NCBI GenBank assembly: GCA_947044405.1 | Contig: CAMRHE010000132.1 | Coordinates: 4,758,001 to 4,822,000, forward strand | Reading direction: 5' to 3' | Source: Leptodactylus fallax | Lineage: Eukaryota > Chordata > Amphibia > Anura > Leptodactylidae | Length of the DNA stretch: 64,000 nt | Shown here: positions 45,651 to 55,884 of the stretch, in pieces | Layout of the letters: each line of letters opens with the position of its first letter | Position numbering within the stretch: the first letter of the stretch is position 1 | Translations under genes and position numbers: made by a program | Notes under the pieces: generated by a model | The model's database searches: none | The model's input: only the letters and a program-made list of their open reading frames with translations | What the model was told of the DNA's origin: nothing

Positions 45651-47281
45651 CGGTGGGTACGGAAAGTATTCAGACCCCTTTAAATTTTTCACTCTTTGTT
45701 TCATTGCAGCCATTTGGTGAAAGCAAAAAAGTTCATTTTATTTCTCATTAATGTACACTCAGCACCCCACAGAAAAAGAACAGAAATGTCGATATTTTTG
45801 CATATTTATTAAAAATGAAAAACTGAAATATCACATGGTCATAAGTATTCAGACCCTTTGCTGTGACACTCATATTTAACTCACATGCTGTCCATTTCCT
45901 TCTGATCCTCCTTGAGATGGTTCTACTCCTTCATTGGAGTCCAGCTGTGTTTAATTAAACTGATTGGACTTGATTAGGAAAGGCACACACCTGTCTATAT
46001 AAGACCTCACAGCTCACAGTGCATGTCAGAGCAAATCAAAATCATGAGGTCAAAGGAACTGCCCAAGGAGCTCAGAGACAGAATTGTGGCAAGGCACAGA
46101 TCTGGCCAAGGTTACAAAAGAATTTCAGTAGCACTCAAGGTTCCTAAGAGCACAGTGGCCTCCATAATCCTTAAATGGAAGAAGTTTGGGACAACCAGAA
46201 CTCTTCCTAGACCTGGCCGTCCAGACAAACTGAGCAATCGTGGGAGAAGAGCCTTGGTGAGAGAGGTAAAGAAGAACCCAAAGATCACTGTGGCTGAGCT
46301 CCAGAGATGCAGTAGGGAGATGGGAGAAAGTTCCACAAAGTCAACTATCGCTGCAGCCCTCTACCAGTTGGGGCTTTATGGCAGAGTGGCCCGCAGGAAG
46401 CCTCTCCTCAGTGCAAGACATATGAAAGCCCGCATAGAGTTTGCCAAAAAACATGTGAAGGACTCCCAAACTATGAGAAATAAGATTCTCTGGTCTGATG
46501 AGACGCAGATTGAACTTTTTGGCGTTAATTCTAAGCGGTATGTGTGGAGAAAACTAGGCACTGCTTATCACCTGCCCAATACAATCCCTACAGTGAAACA
46601 TGGTGGTGGCAGCATCATGCTATGGGGGTGTTTTTCAGCTGCAGGGACAGGACGACTGGTTGCAATTGAAGGAAAGATGAATGCGGCCAAATACAAAGAT
46701 ATCCTGGAAGAAAACCTCTTCCAGAGTACTGTGGACCTCAGACTGGGCCGAAGGTTCACCTTCCAACAAGACAATGACCCTAAGCACACAGCTAAAATAG
46801 CAAAGGAGTAACTTCGGAACAACTCTGTGACCATTCTTGACTGGCCCAGCCAGAGCCCTGACCTCAACCCAATTGAGCATCTCTGGAGAGACCTGAAAAT
46901 GGCTGTCCACCAACGTTCACCATCCAACCTGACAGAACTGGAGAGGATCTGCAAGGAAGAATGGTAGAGTATCCCCAAATCCAGATGTGACAAACTTGTT
47001 GCATCATTCCCAAGAAGACTCATGGCTGTACTAGCTCAAAAGGAAGGGGCTTCTACTCAATATTGAGCAAAGGGTCTGAATACTTATGACCATGTGATAT
47101 TTCAGTTTTTCTTTTTTAATAAATTTGTAAAACTATCTACATTTCTGTTTTTTCTGTCAAGATGGGGTGCTGAGTGTACACTAATGAGAAATAAAATGAA
47201 CTTTTTTGCTTTTAGCAAATGGCTGCAATGAAAAAAAGAGTGAAAAATTTAAAGGGGTCTGAATACTTTCTGTACCCACTG
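45651..47281 (+). mobile_element. Tc1 element, full length, TA-flanked
   Basis: Ends cggtgggtacggaaagtatt and the right-hand aatactttctgtacccactg are inverted repeats that extend for over 100 bp. TA duplications are at 45649-45650 and 47282-47283. The element is 1,631 bp and carries an almost complete transposase gene on the plus strand. Confidence 0.9.
46023..47066 (+). pseudogene. Tc1 transposase, nearly intact with two stops
   Basis: The frame opens MSEQIKIMRSKELPKELRDR with a helix-turn-helix domain (ISVALKVPKSTVASIILKW), a GRPDKLSNRGRRAL linker and a second helix-turn-helix-like region. The DDE catalytic triad is visible as IWSDETQIELFG, QQDNDPKHTAK and, after the first stop, [15 protein letters not shown]. 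The first stop is TAA at 46809-46811, and a TAG follows at about 46965-46967, each likely a single substitution in an otherwise aligned frame. A one-base frameshift occurs near 47040 close to the C-terminus. The transposase would cut at TA sites and excise the element. The copy looks young but cannot make a full protein. Confidence 0.85.
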
Positions 47282-47469
47282 TAGGTTTGCTCCAATCCTC
47301 CTGTCTCTTCATGTAATCCCAGACAGACTGGATGGTTATGAGATCAGGGATCTGTAGTGACCATATCATCACATGCTCCAAATATTGATGGGATTTAGAT
47401 TTCTATTTTGTTCTATTTTGTCATCACTTACATTGGACCATGTCTTTATTGGGAAATTTATAGATTAAT

Positions 47470-47549
47470 ATATCAGTATGTATTTAGAGTGTATGTAGAG
47501 TATGTATTTAGCAAGTCAACAATGCTAACCACTGAGCCACCATACTGCG
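47470..47549 (-). mobile_element. SINE head fragment
   Basis: The text tgctaaccactgagccacca with gtatttagagtg just upstream matches parts of the SINE at 43785-44026. The middle is deleted. Confidence 0.55.
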
Positions 47550-47687
47550 AATGAAAGGAGGGAGGTTATATACTGGCATCTATTAGTTAGTAATATGGAT
47601 GGAAAGATGCTTCTTACATTTTTTTTTTTTTTAAAAAGCCGTTAGATATAAAATGATTATAGACAGTAAATTTAGTCAGTAAATATA

Positions 47688-48060
47688 TTAACCATATATA
47701 TTGATACAGCAGAACAAGAGTAGAATTTTGTCTGTCTCAGGAAGAAAAGATCTGCCTGACTGTTCAGACTTGGGGAAGTTACATCGCTGTTCTTCATCTA
47801 TTGTACGACAGACCCAGATGTTGCCATCTGCCTCTGACTGGATTATAATATAGCCTGTCCGTGCTCCATTAAAGTTTTCATTGCTTTGACTGCAGAAACC
47901 AATCATGATGGAACTGCAGATGGATCCTCCATGAACAGAAGTGTAAACATATATGATGTTACCACCTTAACTTTAATTGTTATCTGAACTGAATTCAGTG
48001 CAATAGCATAAACTTCCACTGTCAGAAAGGAGAAAATTAGCCATTTCATGGCAAAAATAG
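47688..48060 (-). pseudogene. Decayed coding frame, unrecognised small protein
   Basis: Two minus-strand frames join here. The upper one begins near MKWLIFSFLTVEVYAIALNS (from about 48059), which looks like a signal peptide, and continues to MEDPSAVPS before a stop. The lower one (47906-47688) reads MIGFCSQSNENFNGARTGYI and ESEADGNIWVCRTIDEEQRC-like text with four Cys. They overlap across one or two in-frame stops near 47965, so a single-base frameshift is suspected. The tract ttctcctttctgacag beside the upper start could instead be a splice acceptor. I do not recognise the family. It could be chance, because neither frame is longer than 120 codons. Confidence 0.25.
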
Positions 48061-48807
48061 CAGTTGGGCTGCAGGGGATGGGAATGTTGGGAAGCTTGTG
48101 TGCACAGACATGTTGGGAACAAGTCTTCATGAAGGTTTGGACCCAAATTGAGAAACAAAGAATAATGTAAATGCTGATAAAATGTACAGATGGAATGCAA
48201 CTGACAAGTGCATATGAGGAGAGATTGCACAGGGGGCCCAAGCTAAACTTTTGCCCCATGGCTGTGAGCTATTAGCTACACCCCTAGATCCCTGGAGGGG
48301 TCCCTGCATCTTTGACCAAAAACTACAACAAAAATAATTAGTGTGAATCCCGCCTAATTGACACTTTAGCTGCCATGTATGCAGAAACTAATGTGATTCA
48401 TTAGAACAATGAATTCATGATAGCCCTGAGTAATGTAAATCACCCTTATGTCTATGTGTGCATATATTTCATATTAAACCTGACACCTGCATTTGATACA
48501 TTTACAGTAGGACTGCAGACTTGTCTCTTGATAGCTATTATCAGGTCACATAGCATTGTAAACAAGCACATAAATCAAAGCAATACCTGCTAGGACATAA
48601 TGAATTTCCAAAGCGCAATACATTTATTTTACATTAGGTGATGACAGTAGAAAAATACAATGAAGGTTTTTTTGCAGCTTCTCTGAAATATCTGAAATGT
48701 TTCTCCAGTATTAGGAAAAAAATCAATTTGTTGAAAAAAAAAATAATAATTTGCCTTTTTTCTGCAGATGGGTTCAAATATGAACTAAGAAAGCAAATAT
48801 ACTAATA
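48061..48807. other. No recognisable gene
   Basis: A ttagctacacccctag end at about 48273 resembles the hAT-type ends found elsewhere. The remainder is AT-rich without signature. Confidence 0.35.
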
Positions 48808-49611
48808 CAGTACAGACCAAAAGTTTGGACACACCTTCTCATTCCAAGAGTTTTCTGTATTTTCATGACTATAAAAATTGTAGATTCACACTGAAGGCAT
48901 CAAAACTATGAATTAAGACATGTGGAAAGCTCTTGATGAGCTTCAAGAGGTAGTCACCTGAAATGGTTTTCACTTCACAGGTGTGCCCTGTCAGGTTTAA
49001 TAAGTGGGATTTCTTGCCTTATAAATGGGATTGGAACCATCAGTTGTGTTGTTCAGAAGTCAGGTGGATACACAGCTGATAGTCCTACTGAATGGAGTGT
49101 TAGAATTTGTAATATGGCAAGAAAAAAGCAGCTAAGTAAAGAAAAACGAGTGGCCATCATTACTTTAAAAAATGAAGGTCAGTCAGTCCGAAAAATTAGG
49201 AAATCTTTGAAAGTGTTCCCAAGTGCAGTGGCCAAAACCATCAAGCGCTACAAAGAGTTTGGGGTGAGCTGGACCGCAGAGTGAAGGCAAAAGGGCCAAC
49301 AAGTGCTAAGCATCTCTGGGAACTCCTTCAAGACTGTTGGAAGACCATTTCAGGTGACTACCTCTTGAAGCTCATCAAGAGAATGCCAAGAGTGTGCAAA
49401 GCAGTAATCAAAGCAAAAGGTGGCTACTTTGAAGAACCTAGAATATAAGACATATTTTCAGTTGTTTCACACTTTTTTGTTAATTATATAATTCCACATG
49501 TGTTAATTCATAGTTTTGATGCCTTCAGTGTGAATCTACAATTTTTATAGTCATGAAAATACAGAAAACTCTTGGAATGAGAAGGTGTGTCCAAACTTTT
49601 GGTCTGTACTG
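48808..49611 (+). mobile_element. Tc1 element, internally deleted, TA-flanked
   Basis: Terminal repeats of about 110 bp (cagtacagaccaaaagtttg at the left and caaacttttggtctgtactg at the right) are almost perfectly inverted. A second inverted pair sits inside (cttcaagaggtagtcacctg at about 48945 with caggtgactacctcttgaag at about 49352). TA duplications are at 48806-48807 and 49612-49613. It keeps only the N-terminal part of the transposase. Confidence 0.9.
49114..49284 (+). pseudogene. Tc1 transposase N-terminus, 56 codons
   Basis: The frame starts MARKKQLSKEKRVAIITLKN at 49114 and continues through a helix-turn-helix (SVRKIRKSLKVFPSAVAKTI) to a TGA at 49282-49284. This is the DNA-binding domain of a Tc1-like transposase that recognises the element ends. 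The catalytic part is deleted, apart from scattered residues. No activity is possible from this copy. Confidence 0.8.
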
Positions 49612-49613
49612 TA

Positions 49614-50061
49614 TATCTGGATCTTTCTGCCATGATGTACTGTATACTGTGTCCATGTAAAGTATGGTGAACTACACAATAACCCTACCAGGCATACAGT
49701 ATTCCAAAAAAGGCATGGGCCAGAAACTGAAATCATATGAGTATATTTCAAGTGTTACTTAAGTTAGAAAATTGGCATAAGTAATCTGAATGCCCTGACC
49801 CTATTCACTTGACCCTGCCTACATCTTGCCCAATGATTCTAGAAAAAAGTCATGAAAAATGATTAAAAAGAGGCAATTTTTGGAGCTAATCTGGTGTGCA
49901 CATTTTTTTTACTTTTTCCACACAACTTTTACTTTATGAATATGACCCTTTTCAACCTATAAGTTTAAAGATGATGTGCAGTTTTCACTCTGACCACTAA
50001 GCCTAATAATAGATTGCCTCTTGACAAATCTGTAGGACTTTTCTTCCCAATAGTCTCCTAA
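49614..50061. other. No recognisable feature
   Basis: AT-rich sequence without element ends or coding signature. Confidence 0.4.
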
Positions 50062-50166
50062 TTTAGGCTGAGGCCCCATGTTGCAGAAAAGCAAATGCTT
50101 TTCCACTGCATTTTTTCCACAGTGTTTTTTTGCTGCTTTTTGCTAGGTGGGTCCTTAGCCTAAATG
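50062..50166. mobile_element. Short palindromic MITE, ggccccacgttgcgg family
   Basis: The left end tttaggctgaggccccatgt and the right end gggtccttagcctaaa are matching terminal repeats. The family also occurs at 2585-2930, 51293-51617 and 63131-63352. Confidence 0.55.
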
Positions 50167-50297
50167 TGGGTTTATGTATTTTCAGAAATTTGTAGAACTT
50201 TTCATTATATAATGCGTTTTTCTCCCAATACCAGAAAACCCCTTTATTAATACATTAATGATGCATTTAGCTTTGGCATTATATATTTATGTTAGAA

Positions 50298-50318
50298 TTT
50301 TTTTTTTTTTTTTTTTTT
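50298..50318. repeat. Poly-T tract
   Basis: About 21 uninterrupted T. Confidence 0.9.
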
Positions 50319-50781
50319 CGTAGACAGTGTTTTTCATTGTATAATAAAAAGTTGTTTTTTTTTAATGTGCTTTCACTGGTATGTAATAGTATATAGTATT
50401 ATACCTTACCTCTGTGTAGAGGTAATAGACATTACGTCTATTGGTCACATGACTATGTTGCAGCTCAGTTCCATTCAAATGAATGAGGCTGAGCTGCAAT
50501 ACCAAGCACAACCACTATACAATGAATGGTGTTGTTCTTGGTAAGTGGTGAAGAGTCACAGCAATCAATATCAAACTCCCGAAACAACCTCTTTAAGCTG
50601 TAGGGCAGAAAGGGTTACCAATGGAAAATCAGCCAAATAGCACAAAATATATTTGCTATATTACTGTGAAATAATGTGTGTGAAAAGATACAAAACTGCT
50701 TTTAATGCTCTGTATAAATAACGCATTAATTTCAATTGTTCTTTGCTTCTTAAATATCCTTCTTGCTCTGAAAACAAACAG

Positions 50782-50975
50782 TTCTGATCTTGGACAAATA
50801 TCCAGACTGAAAAGGAATGTGCAATATGAAGAACTGAGCAAACAGAAGTAGCAACATAAGAATCTGCATGGACAGTGGAGAAGGTGAGTAAATATTTGAT
50901 CAGAAAAGGACATTGTTAGGTAACAGGATTTACTCTTCTGCATTTTTTATTTTCGGTAAGGAAACATTTGGAATA
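50782..50975 (+). other. Candidate terminal exon of a host gene
   Basis: An acceptor-like tract tatccttcttgctctg with aaacaaacag ends at 50781. The next codons (from 50783) read SDLGQISRLKRNVQYEELSK and two more residues, then TAG at 50849-50851. The short peptide has normal-looking composition. An AATAAA lies at about 50972, which would give a short 3' UTR. A donor-like aaggtgagtaaat at about 50882 could make it an internal exon instead. The protein is not recognised, and the open frame is only 22 codons, so the call is speculative. Confidence 0.25.
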
Positions 50976-51085
50976 AAGTTTGTACAATGATTAATATTAA
51001 TAATAATCCTTAATTAGTTGGTATACATATAAGGTATTAAATATATTCACATGTATGCAATGTAAAACGAGGCAAAGATACTTGA

Positions 51086-51861
51086 AAAGCTATGTACACC
51101 TTTGAAACCCTATTTTGTTTTAAAATGGGTTTTTATTAAAAATTTTGCTTCCCTTGTCTTCTGAAGCCTTCACTTGCTGTCATATAATGCAGGCTGCTCT
51201 GCCCCCTCTCCAGAAAGATCCATCTGAGAAGCTGTTTGACGGCTTGTTCTGTGACTCTTATCTCTGTTCACCTTCTCATAAACACTAATTTAGGCTAAGG
51301 GCCCACGTAGTGAGCCACATCCAAAAAGTCCTACTGGAAAAACTGAGGCAGAAACACATCACAGTTTTTCCCCACCTCCCTTTTCACAGAAAGTCTGCAG
51401 AATTTTACTCTGCGTACTTTCTGCTTCAATTATACCTATATGGAAACCGCCAGCATTTCCACAGGAATAATTGACATGCTGCGATTTAAAAAAACTCAAC
51501 GGTTTTGGAAATTGCAGCATTTCCACTGTGGGTATTTTTCGGCAATGCGTGAATGGGATTAGCTTTGCAAGGACTATAAAACGCTACGATTTTTGCTGTG
51601 GCCACGTGGGGCTTCAGCCTTTGATCAAACTGTTTATGAACAGATAAGAGAACACAGGTAAGAGTCACAGAATGAGCTGTCAGACAGCTTCTCAGATGGA
51701 GAGGGGACACAGCAGTCTGCATTATATGACAGCAAGTGAAGGCTGCAGAAAACAAGGGATGCCGCATTTTTAATAAAAACCCTATTTGAAAAAGGTTTTT
51801 TGGCTATAATAGGTAAAATGCAATATTTAAAAAAATTACCTCAAAGGTGTACATAGCCTTT
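51086..51861. mobile_element. Large palindromic MITE with another MITE in its centre
   Basis: The left end aaagctatgtacacctttga and the right end tcaaaggtgtacatagcctt pair, and inner blocks (cacttgctgtcatataatgc with gcattatatgacagcaagtg, and cagacagcttctcag-type text) also pair. The unpaired centre at 51293-51617 is a second element. Non-coding. Confidence 0.75.
51293..51617. mobile_element. Nested MITE, ggccccacgttgcgg-like family
   Basis: It starts ttaggctaagggcccacgta and ends cgtggggcttcagcc, the terminal repeats of this family. Its core shares ataattgacatgctg text with 5350-5620. It lies in the middle of the larger palindrome and is therefore younger. Confidence 0.6.
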
Positions 51862-52034
51862 CATAACAGATATAAACATAAAACATGCTTCATCAGTTTG
51901 TGGCCACGAAGCTATGCGTCTTTTCCTTTTACACAGCACTTTTATTGTTTTGGGAGGCATTTTGGACATGACTGACCCTCTTTAATTTCCCTTCATTGCT
52001 ACCTGGAGAAATAAAGCATTACATGGTGCATTAA

Positions 52035-52249
52035 AGGGGATGTCCGGGGAGTTTAGATTCACTTACCTGTTCTGGTGGAACTCTTGATGATGGATCTAGG
52101 GGTTCCGGCCTCCCTGACCCCCAGATCACGTGATCAGAAGTCCTCTGAGTTGCTCCACCCCCCCTCACACCTTTCTCAATCTCACAGGATATTACCTGTG
52201 CTATGTTGGCTGGCATAGTAAGTGAATCTAAACTCCCTAGACAACCCCT
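52035..52249. mobile_element. MITE with TTAA target-site duplication
   Basis: The left end aggggatgtccggggagttt and the right end aaactccctagacaacccct pair and extend about 35 bp inwards. TTAA lies on both sides (52031-52034 and 52250-52253), typical of piggyBac or Kolobok-type elements. It is 215 bp and non-coding. Confidence 0.8.
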
Positions 52250-52253
52250 TTAA

Positions 52254-52924
52254 GGCTAGGACAACACAGTGATGTTACATTCTATAACGTTACATTGCAA
52301 CACTACGTCTAATGATTGCCAATGTAATTTTCCAAAAATTTAAACCTACTGAATTCTTGGTCACAGATTGTAAGTCACATGCATCTTTGCCATCCTAGAC
52401 CACAATTAAAATTGACAAAAAATTTTTTGTTCCTACAGCCAAAGTCACCGAGTAACCCTAGGGTCCTCCAGAGCAAGAACAAAAGATAGTCCTCCGTACT
52501 GGGGTTATCCTAGTAAGAAGCAATAAGGGTCTTGGAGTAGTAATCGGTGTTACATTGCTGGGGCCTCCAGCAATGTAACATTTATCACATATCCACAGGA
52601 TAGCTGAGAAATGCTCTTTGTTGAGACCTCCATTGAGTAGACATTATAAAAGAACATGCTATACATAAATACCATTATTATTATTATTTGTTGCTTGGGA
52701 CCAGGATCTTCACTTATGTTCACTACAATTTTCTTCTACGTTGATTCCTTTCCACCCAAATTCTGAAAGCCCATCATACTTAATAAAGAGATGTTATCTG
52801 TTTCCAAGCAACAAATGATCACAACTTGCAAAAGAAAAAGCAGCTGAATCATTTCAAGTCTTTGGAAAGTGTTCTCTGGCAGCAGCGACTGCTCTAGCCC
52901 TGGTACACGTCTCCTACATATTTC
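52254..52924. other. No recognisable feature
   Basis: No coding or element signal identified. Confidence 0.4.
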
Positions 52925-53165
52925 TGACAGTAAGGCTGAGTTCACATCTATGTTGGACTCTCCATTTGGAGACTCAGTCACAGTGACCGCCAAAAATTGC
53001 CGGACAAAAAAGTGCTGCAAGTCCAACTTTTTCGTCTGGCGGTTTCAGTTTAAAACAACGGACACCGAACATACCCCATTATATTTAATGGGATTTGCTC
53101 AGGCAGCTTTGGTGTCTGCTATTTTAATGGTCCATGTATCCTTTGTTCTGGTCAGGTAGGAGCAC
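52925..53165. repeat. ttcacatct-type MITE fragment
   Basis: It begins gtaaggctgagttcacatct, the end style of 15155-15388 and 42937-43140. The central text gtccaactttttcgtctggc resembles 5180-5210. The right end is unclear. Confidence 0.4.
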
Positions 53166-53429
53166 AGATGTTAAAATAGCGTAGCAAATAAGTGACTTGG
53201 GCTGATTGACTGATCATATGTGGTCACTACAGGTGGAGTATAGAGCAGTACTGGCAGTGGCGTAACTAGGAATGGCTGGGCCCTAAGGCGAACATTTGAC
53301 ATGGAGCCCCCCCCAAGCCGCCGCCCCCAACCCCCCAAAACCGCCGCCCCCAACCCCCCCAAGCCGCCGCCCCCAAACCCCTCAAGCCGCCGCCGCCCCC
53401 AACCCCCCCACACACAAACCGCATTCCTG

Positions 53430-54075
53430 CGCACACTATTATGCCCCATAGTGGCCCCTGCACACGGTATTATGTCCCATAGTGGCCCCTGCACACGGTA
53501 TTATGCCCCATAGTGGTCCCTGGACACGGTATTATGCAGCATAATGGCCCCTGCACACAATATTATGCCCCATAGTGGCCCCTGCACACAGTAGTTTGCC
53601 CCATAGTGGCCCCAGCACACAGTAGTTTGCCCCATAGTGGCCCCTGCACACAGTAGTTTGCCCCATAGTAGCCCCTGCACACAGTAGTTTGCCCCATAAT
53701 GGCCCCTGCACACAGTAATTTGCCCCATAGTAGCCCCTGCACACAGTAGTTTGCCCCATAGTAGCCCCTGCACACAGTAGTTTGCCCCATAGTGGCCCCT
53801 GCACACAGTAGTTTGCCCCATAGTGGCCCCTGCACACAGTAGTTTGCCCCATAGTGGCCCCTGCACACAGTAGTTTGCCCCATAGTAGCCCCTGCACACA
53901 GTAGTTTGCCTCATAGTAGCCCCTGCACACAGTAGTTTGCCCCATAGTGGCCCCTGCACACAGTAGTTTGCCCCATAGTAGCCCCTGCACACAGTAGTTT
54001 GCCCCATAGTGGCCCCTGCACACAGTAGTTTGCCCCATAGTGGCCCCTGCACACAGTATTATGCCCCATAGTGGA
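53430..54075. repeat. 31-bp minisatellite inside the hAT element
   Basis: About 20 tandem units of cacacagtagtttgccccat followed by agtggcccctg occur with few changes. Because 31 is not a multiple of 3, stop-free frames of 183 codons overlap in more than one reverse frame; these are by-products of the repeat, not genes. Confidence 0.95.
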
Positions 54076-54088
54076 CCACCCATGAACG

Positions 54089-54427
54089 ATTATTATACTC
54101 TGGGGTCTTTTCAGACCCCAGAGTATAATGATCAGAGACCCAGGGGAGGAGAGAAACATAGAAAACACTGCAACTTACCTCTTCCTCGCTCCGGTGCACT
54201 CCCGTGAGCTACTTCGGCCATCTTCAATGTCGGACCGGATCTCGCGCGATCCAGGCCGGCGTCGCGACGCATAATGACGTCGGCTGACGTCTGGGATGTC
54301 ACCAAACAGGCCCGAAGCCTGCGGAGCAGCGGATAGGTGAGTTACAGTGTTTTTTATGTTCGCTCACCTCCCCTGGGCCCCCGATCGTTATACTCCGGGG
54401 TCTCAAAAGACCCCGGAGTATAACGAT
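54089..54427. repeat. Complete hairpin-ended module
   Basis: A hairpin closes each end: 54089-54108 with 54113-54132 (one mismatch, loop tttc) and 54384-54403 with 54408-54427 (perfect, loop caaa). The sequences just inside both hairpins are inverted copies of each other (gacccaggggaggagagaaa inside the left, and gagcgaacataa-type text with acaccaaac on the right). The centre is CpG-rich (gatctcgcgcgatccaggcc, gtcgcgacgc, tgacgtc). No coding frame. Confidence 0.8.
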
Positions 54428-54545
54428 AGCAGTGATTGTGGGGTTCGCGGTAGCGACTGCCACAAGGCTCCGGGCCCCGTAATGTTCCGGGCCCTGTGGC
54501 AGTCGCTACCACTGCTACCCCGGTAGTTACGCCCCTGAGTACTGG

Positions 54546-55458
54546 TCCATTAAGCTGGGGCCACGTGGAACAAACATGCTTGGCAATGAAGTTCTGCAAT
54601 ATATTTCTATGCAAGCTGCTGCAGCAAGTTGCGCCTAAAATTGAGAAGTTCTCACTACAGCTTACCTGCAGGTTTCTTGGTGGCCCCCCTATAGCTTTCA
54701 AGCTTTGCATTGCAACTGTAGTGAAATCCGAAGCAGTAATGGATATGCTGCCAGTTTAGAAACACTGGTTTCGCCCTCTACAATTACAGCCCGCGTGGCC
54801 CTGGCCTGGAAAAGACTATTTTCTTTGTATTTTAGGGCTGCTGTATATGCTATAGCTAGTAGTAATAACTACTATGTTGACATTGCTGTGTTTTATATGG
54901 TCACTGCTATGCGACTGGAACAATTTTGTGGGCAATTATGTGGACTAGAAGTAATTTTTATGGCATGTCTTAATATGCAATACTTTGCAAAAGCTTAGAC
55001 AGCTGTGGAAAAAATATTGCAGACATTACAGCTTAACTATGACAGTATTGCCAGCTATGTACAAGATTTGTGTAAAAAACTGAAAGAAACACATAAACAA
55101 GTGTTCTCTTCTATTCCAGACCCTTCTGATTTTTCAGGAACGCATAGCTTGCAGCCTGGTAATTGGGTAGTCGTGAAAAGACACTCCAGGAAATCTCTTG
55201 AACCCAGATATGATGGCCCCTTCCAGATATTGCTGACAACTGCCACCTCAGTAAAGTTGGAGGGAAAATCTACCTGAATACACGCTTCACATTGCAAGAA
55301 AGTTGAAGCGCTGAGAAGGAAATGGAATACAGTTAGCCAGTATGTGAGATAGGATGTTATTTTTAACCACTCAATGGAGAATCCATCATAGATGGCACAC
55401 TCAGAGTGTTAAGGTATTCATTGAATTTGATTAAAAATAAAGTCCTAAAATGGGGGAA
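54546..55458 (+). pseudogene. Endogenous retrovirus pol remnant: integrase C-terminus
   Basis: Between about 55005 and 55277 the plus strand encodes a stretch of a retroviral integrase C-terminal domain, visible in LQPGNWVVVKRHSRKSLEP and RYDGPFQILLTTATSVKLEG. The frame is interrupted by TGA at 55275-55277 and continues for about 26 codons of homologous text to a TAG. The segment from 54546 to 55004 has no family I recognise. Integrase normally joins viral DNA ends to host DNA. No gag, protease or reverse transcriptase is left. The integrase tail lies about 100 bp from the 3' LTR, so there is no room for an envelope gene; it is deleted or was never adjacent. The virus genus is gamma-like by motif style, which is an inference. 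Confidence 0.75.
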
Positions 55459-55459
55459 T

Positions 55460-55884
55460 TGTAAGGGTTAAAATTATAACTTGTATTATATGTTATATTC
55501 TCTTTACCCAGAGTGAAATGTTTTGCAGAGAGTCAGCATAGTTTAGAGCTTTTGCAGACACTAAGTCTGAGATAGCATTCAAGGTCTTGTTGGTCTCAAG
55601 AAAGTTAAAAGAAAACATACAGATAAGTAATGGGAAGTAACACATATTATGAGAAACTGTGAATCTGCCTAGTAACGGAACTGGAAAACCCATATATGTA
55701 CATTGGTCACATGACTGTTGTGTAACCAACTTGCCTTTAAAACTTGTATGAACTATACAATAAACGAAATCATTCTTACTAGACTCCTGGGCGTGTCTGT
55801 AGTTTGCTTTCCCGAGCTCGTACCTGTTCTATATTTAATTAGGATTACGGTGACATCCATCCCGGGGGAACTTAACCCCCGACA
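55460..55884 (+). mobile_element. Retroviral 3' LTR
   Basis: A polypurine tract aaaatgggggaa precedes the TG at 55460. The block ends CA at 55884 after cttaacccccgaca. AATAAA lies at 55759-55764, which would set the polyadenylation site. The length is 425 bp. No 5' LTR partner is in the window, and the flanking 4-6 bp duplication cannot be read from this end. Confidence 0.7.

Larger units (their letters stand above)
45500..47450. mobile_element. Tc1-derived MITE relic split by a younger Tc1 element
   Basis: The outer sequence (aatatttggtgtgaccctcc, ggtacacttacagatagttt, gttgttccaaacatcttgga, then after the inner element caatcctcctgtctcttcat and ccaaatattgatgggattta) is an internally deleted copy of a Tc1-family element. 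It matches the relics at 55885-56215 and 63699-63922. The inner Tc1 at 45651-47281 inserted into it at a TA. Confidence 0.7.
53255..54537. mobile_element. hAT nonautonomous element with 8-bp TSD agtactgg
   Basis: Ends cagtggcgtaactaggaa and the reverse complement of the right end caggggcgtaactacc are the terminal repeats. Direct copies of agtactgg lie at 53247-53254 and 54538-54545, an exact 8-bp TSD. It is 1,283 bp, with a C-rich tract, a 31-bp minisatellite and a hairpin-ended module inside. It encodes no transposase. Confidence 0.9.

Noticed and set aside
53501..54083. Two 183-codon reverse-strand frames that look like repeat proteins
   Set aside because: They are translations of the 31-bp minisatellite in different frames; no start context or codon signature.
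54705..54998. 97-codon frame upstream of the integrase remnant, possibly envelope
   Set aside because: I could not match it to any envelope or pol feature by eye, so it is left unassigned.
55055..55297. Minus-strand 80-codon frame
   Set aside because: It is the antisense of the integrase remnant.
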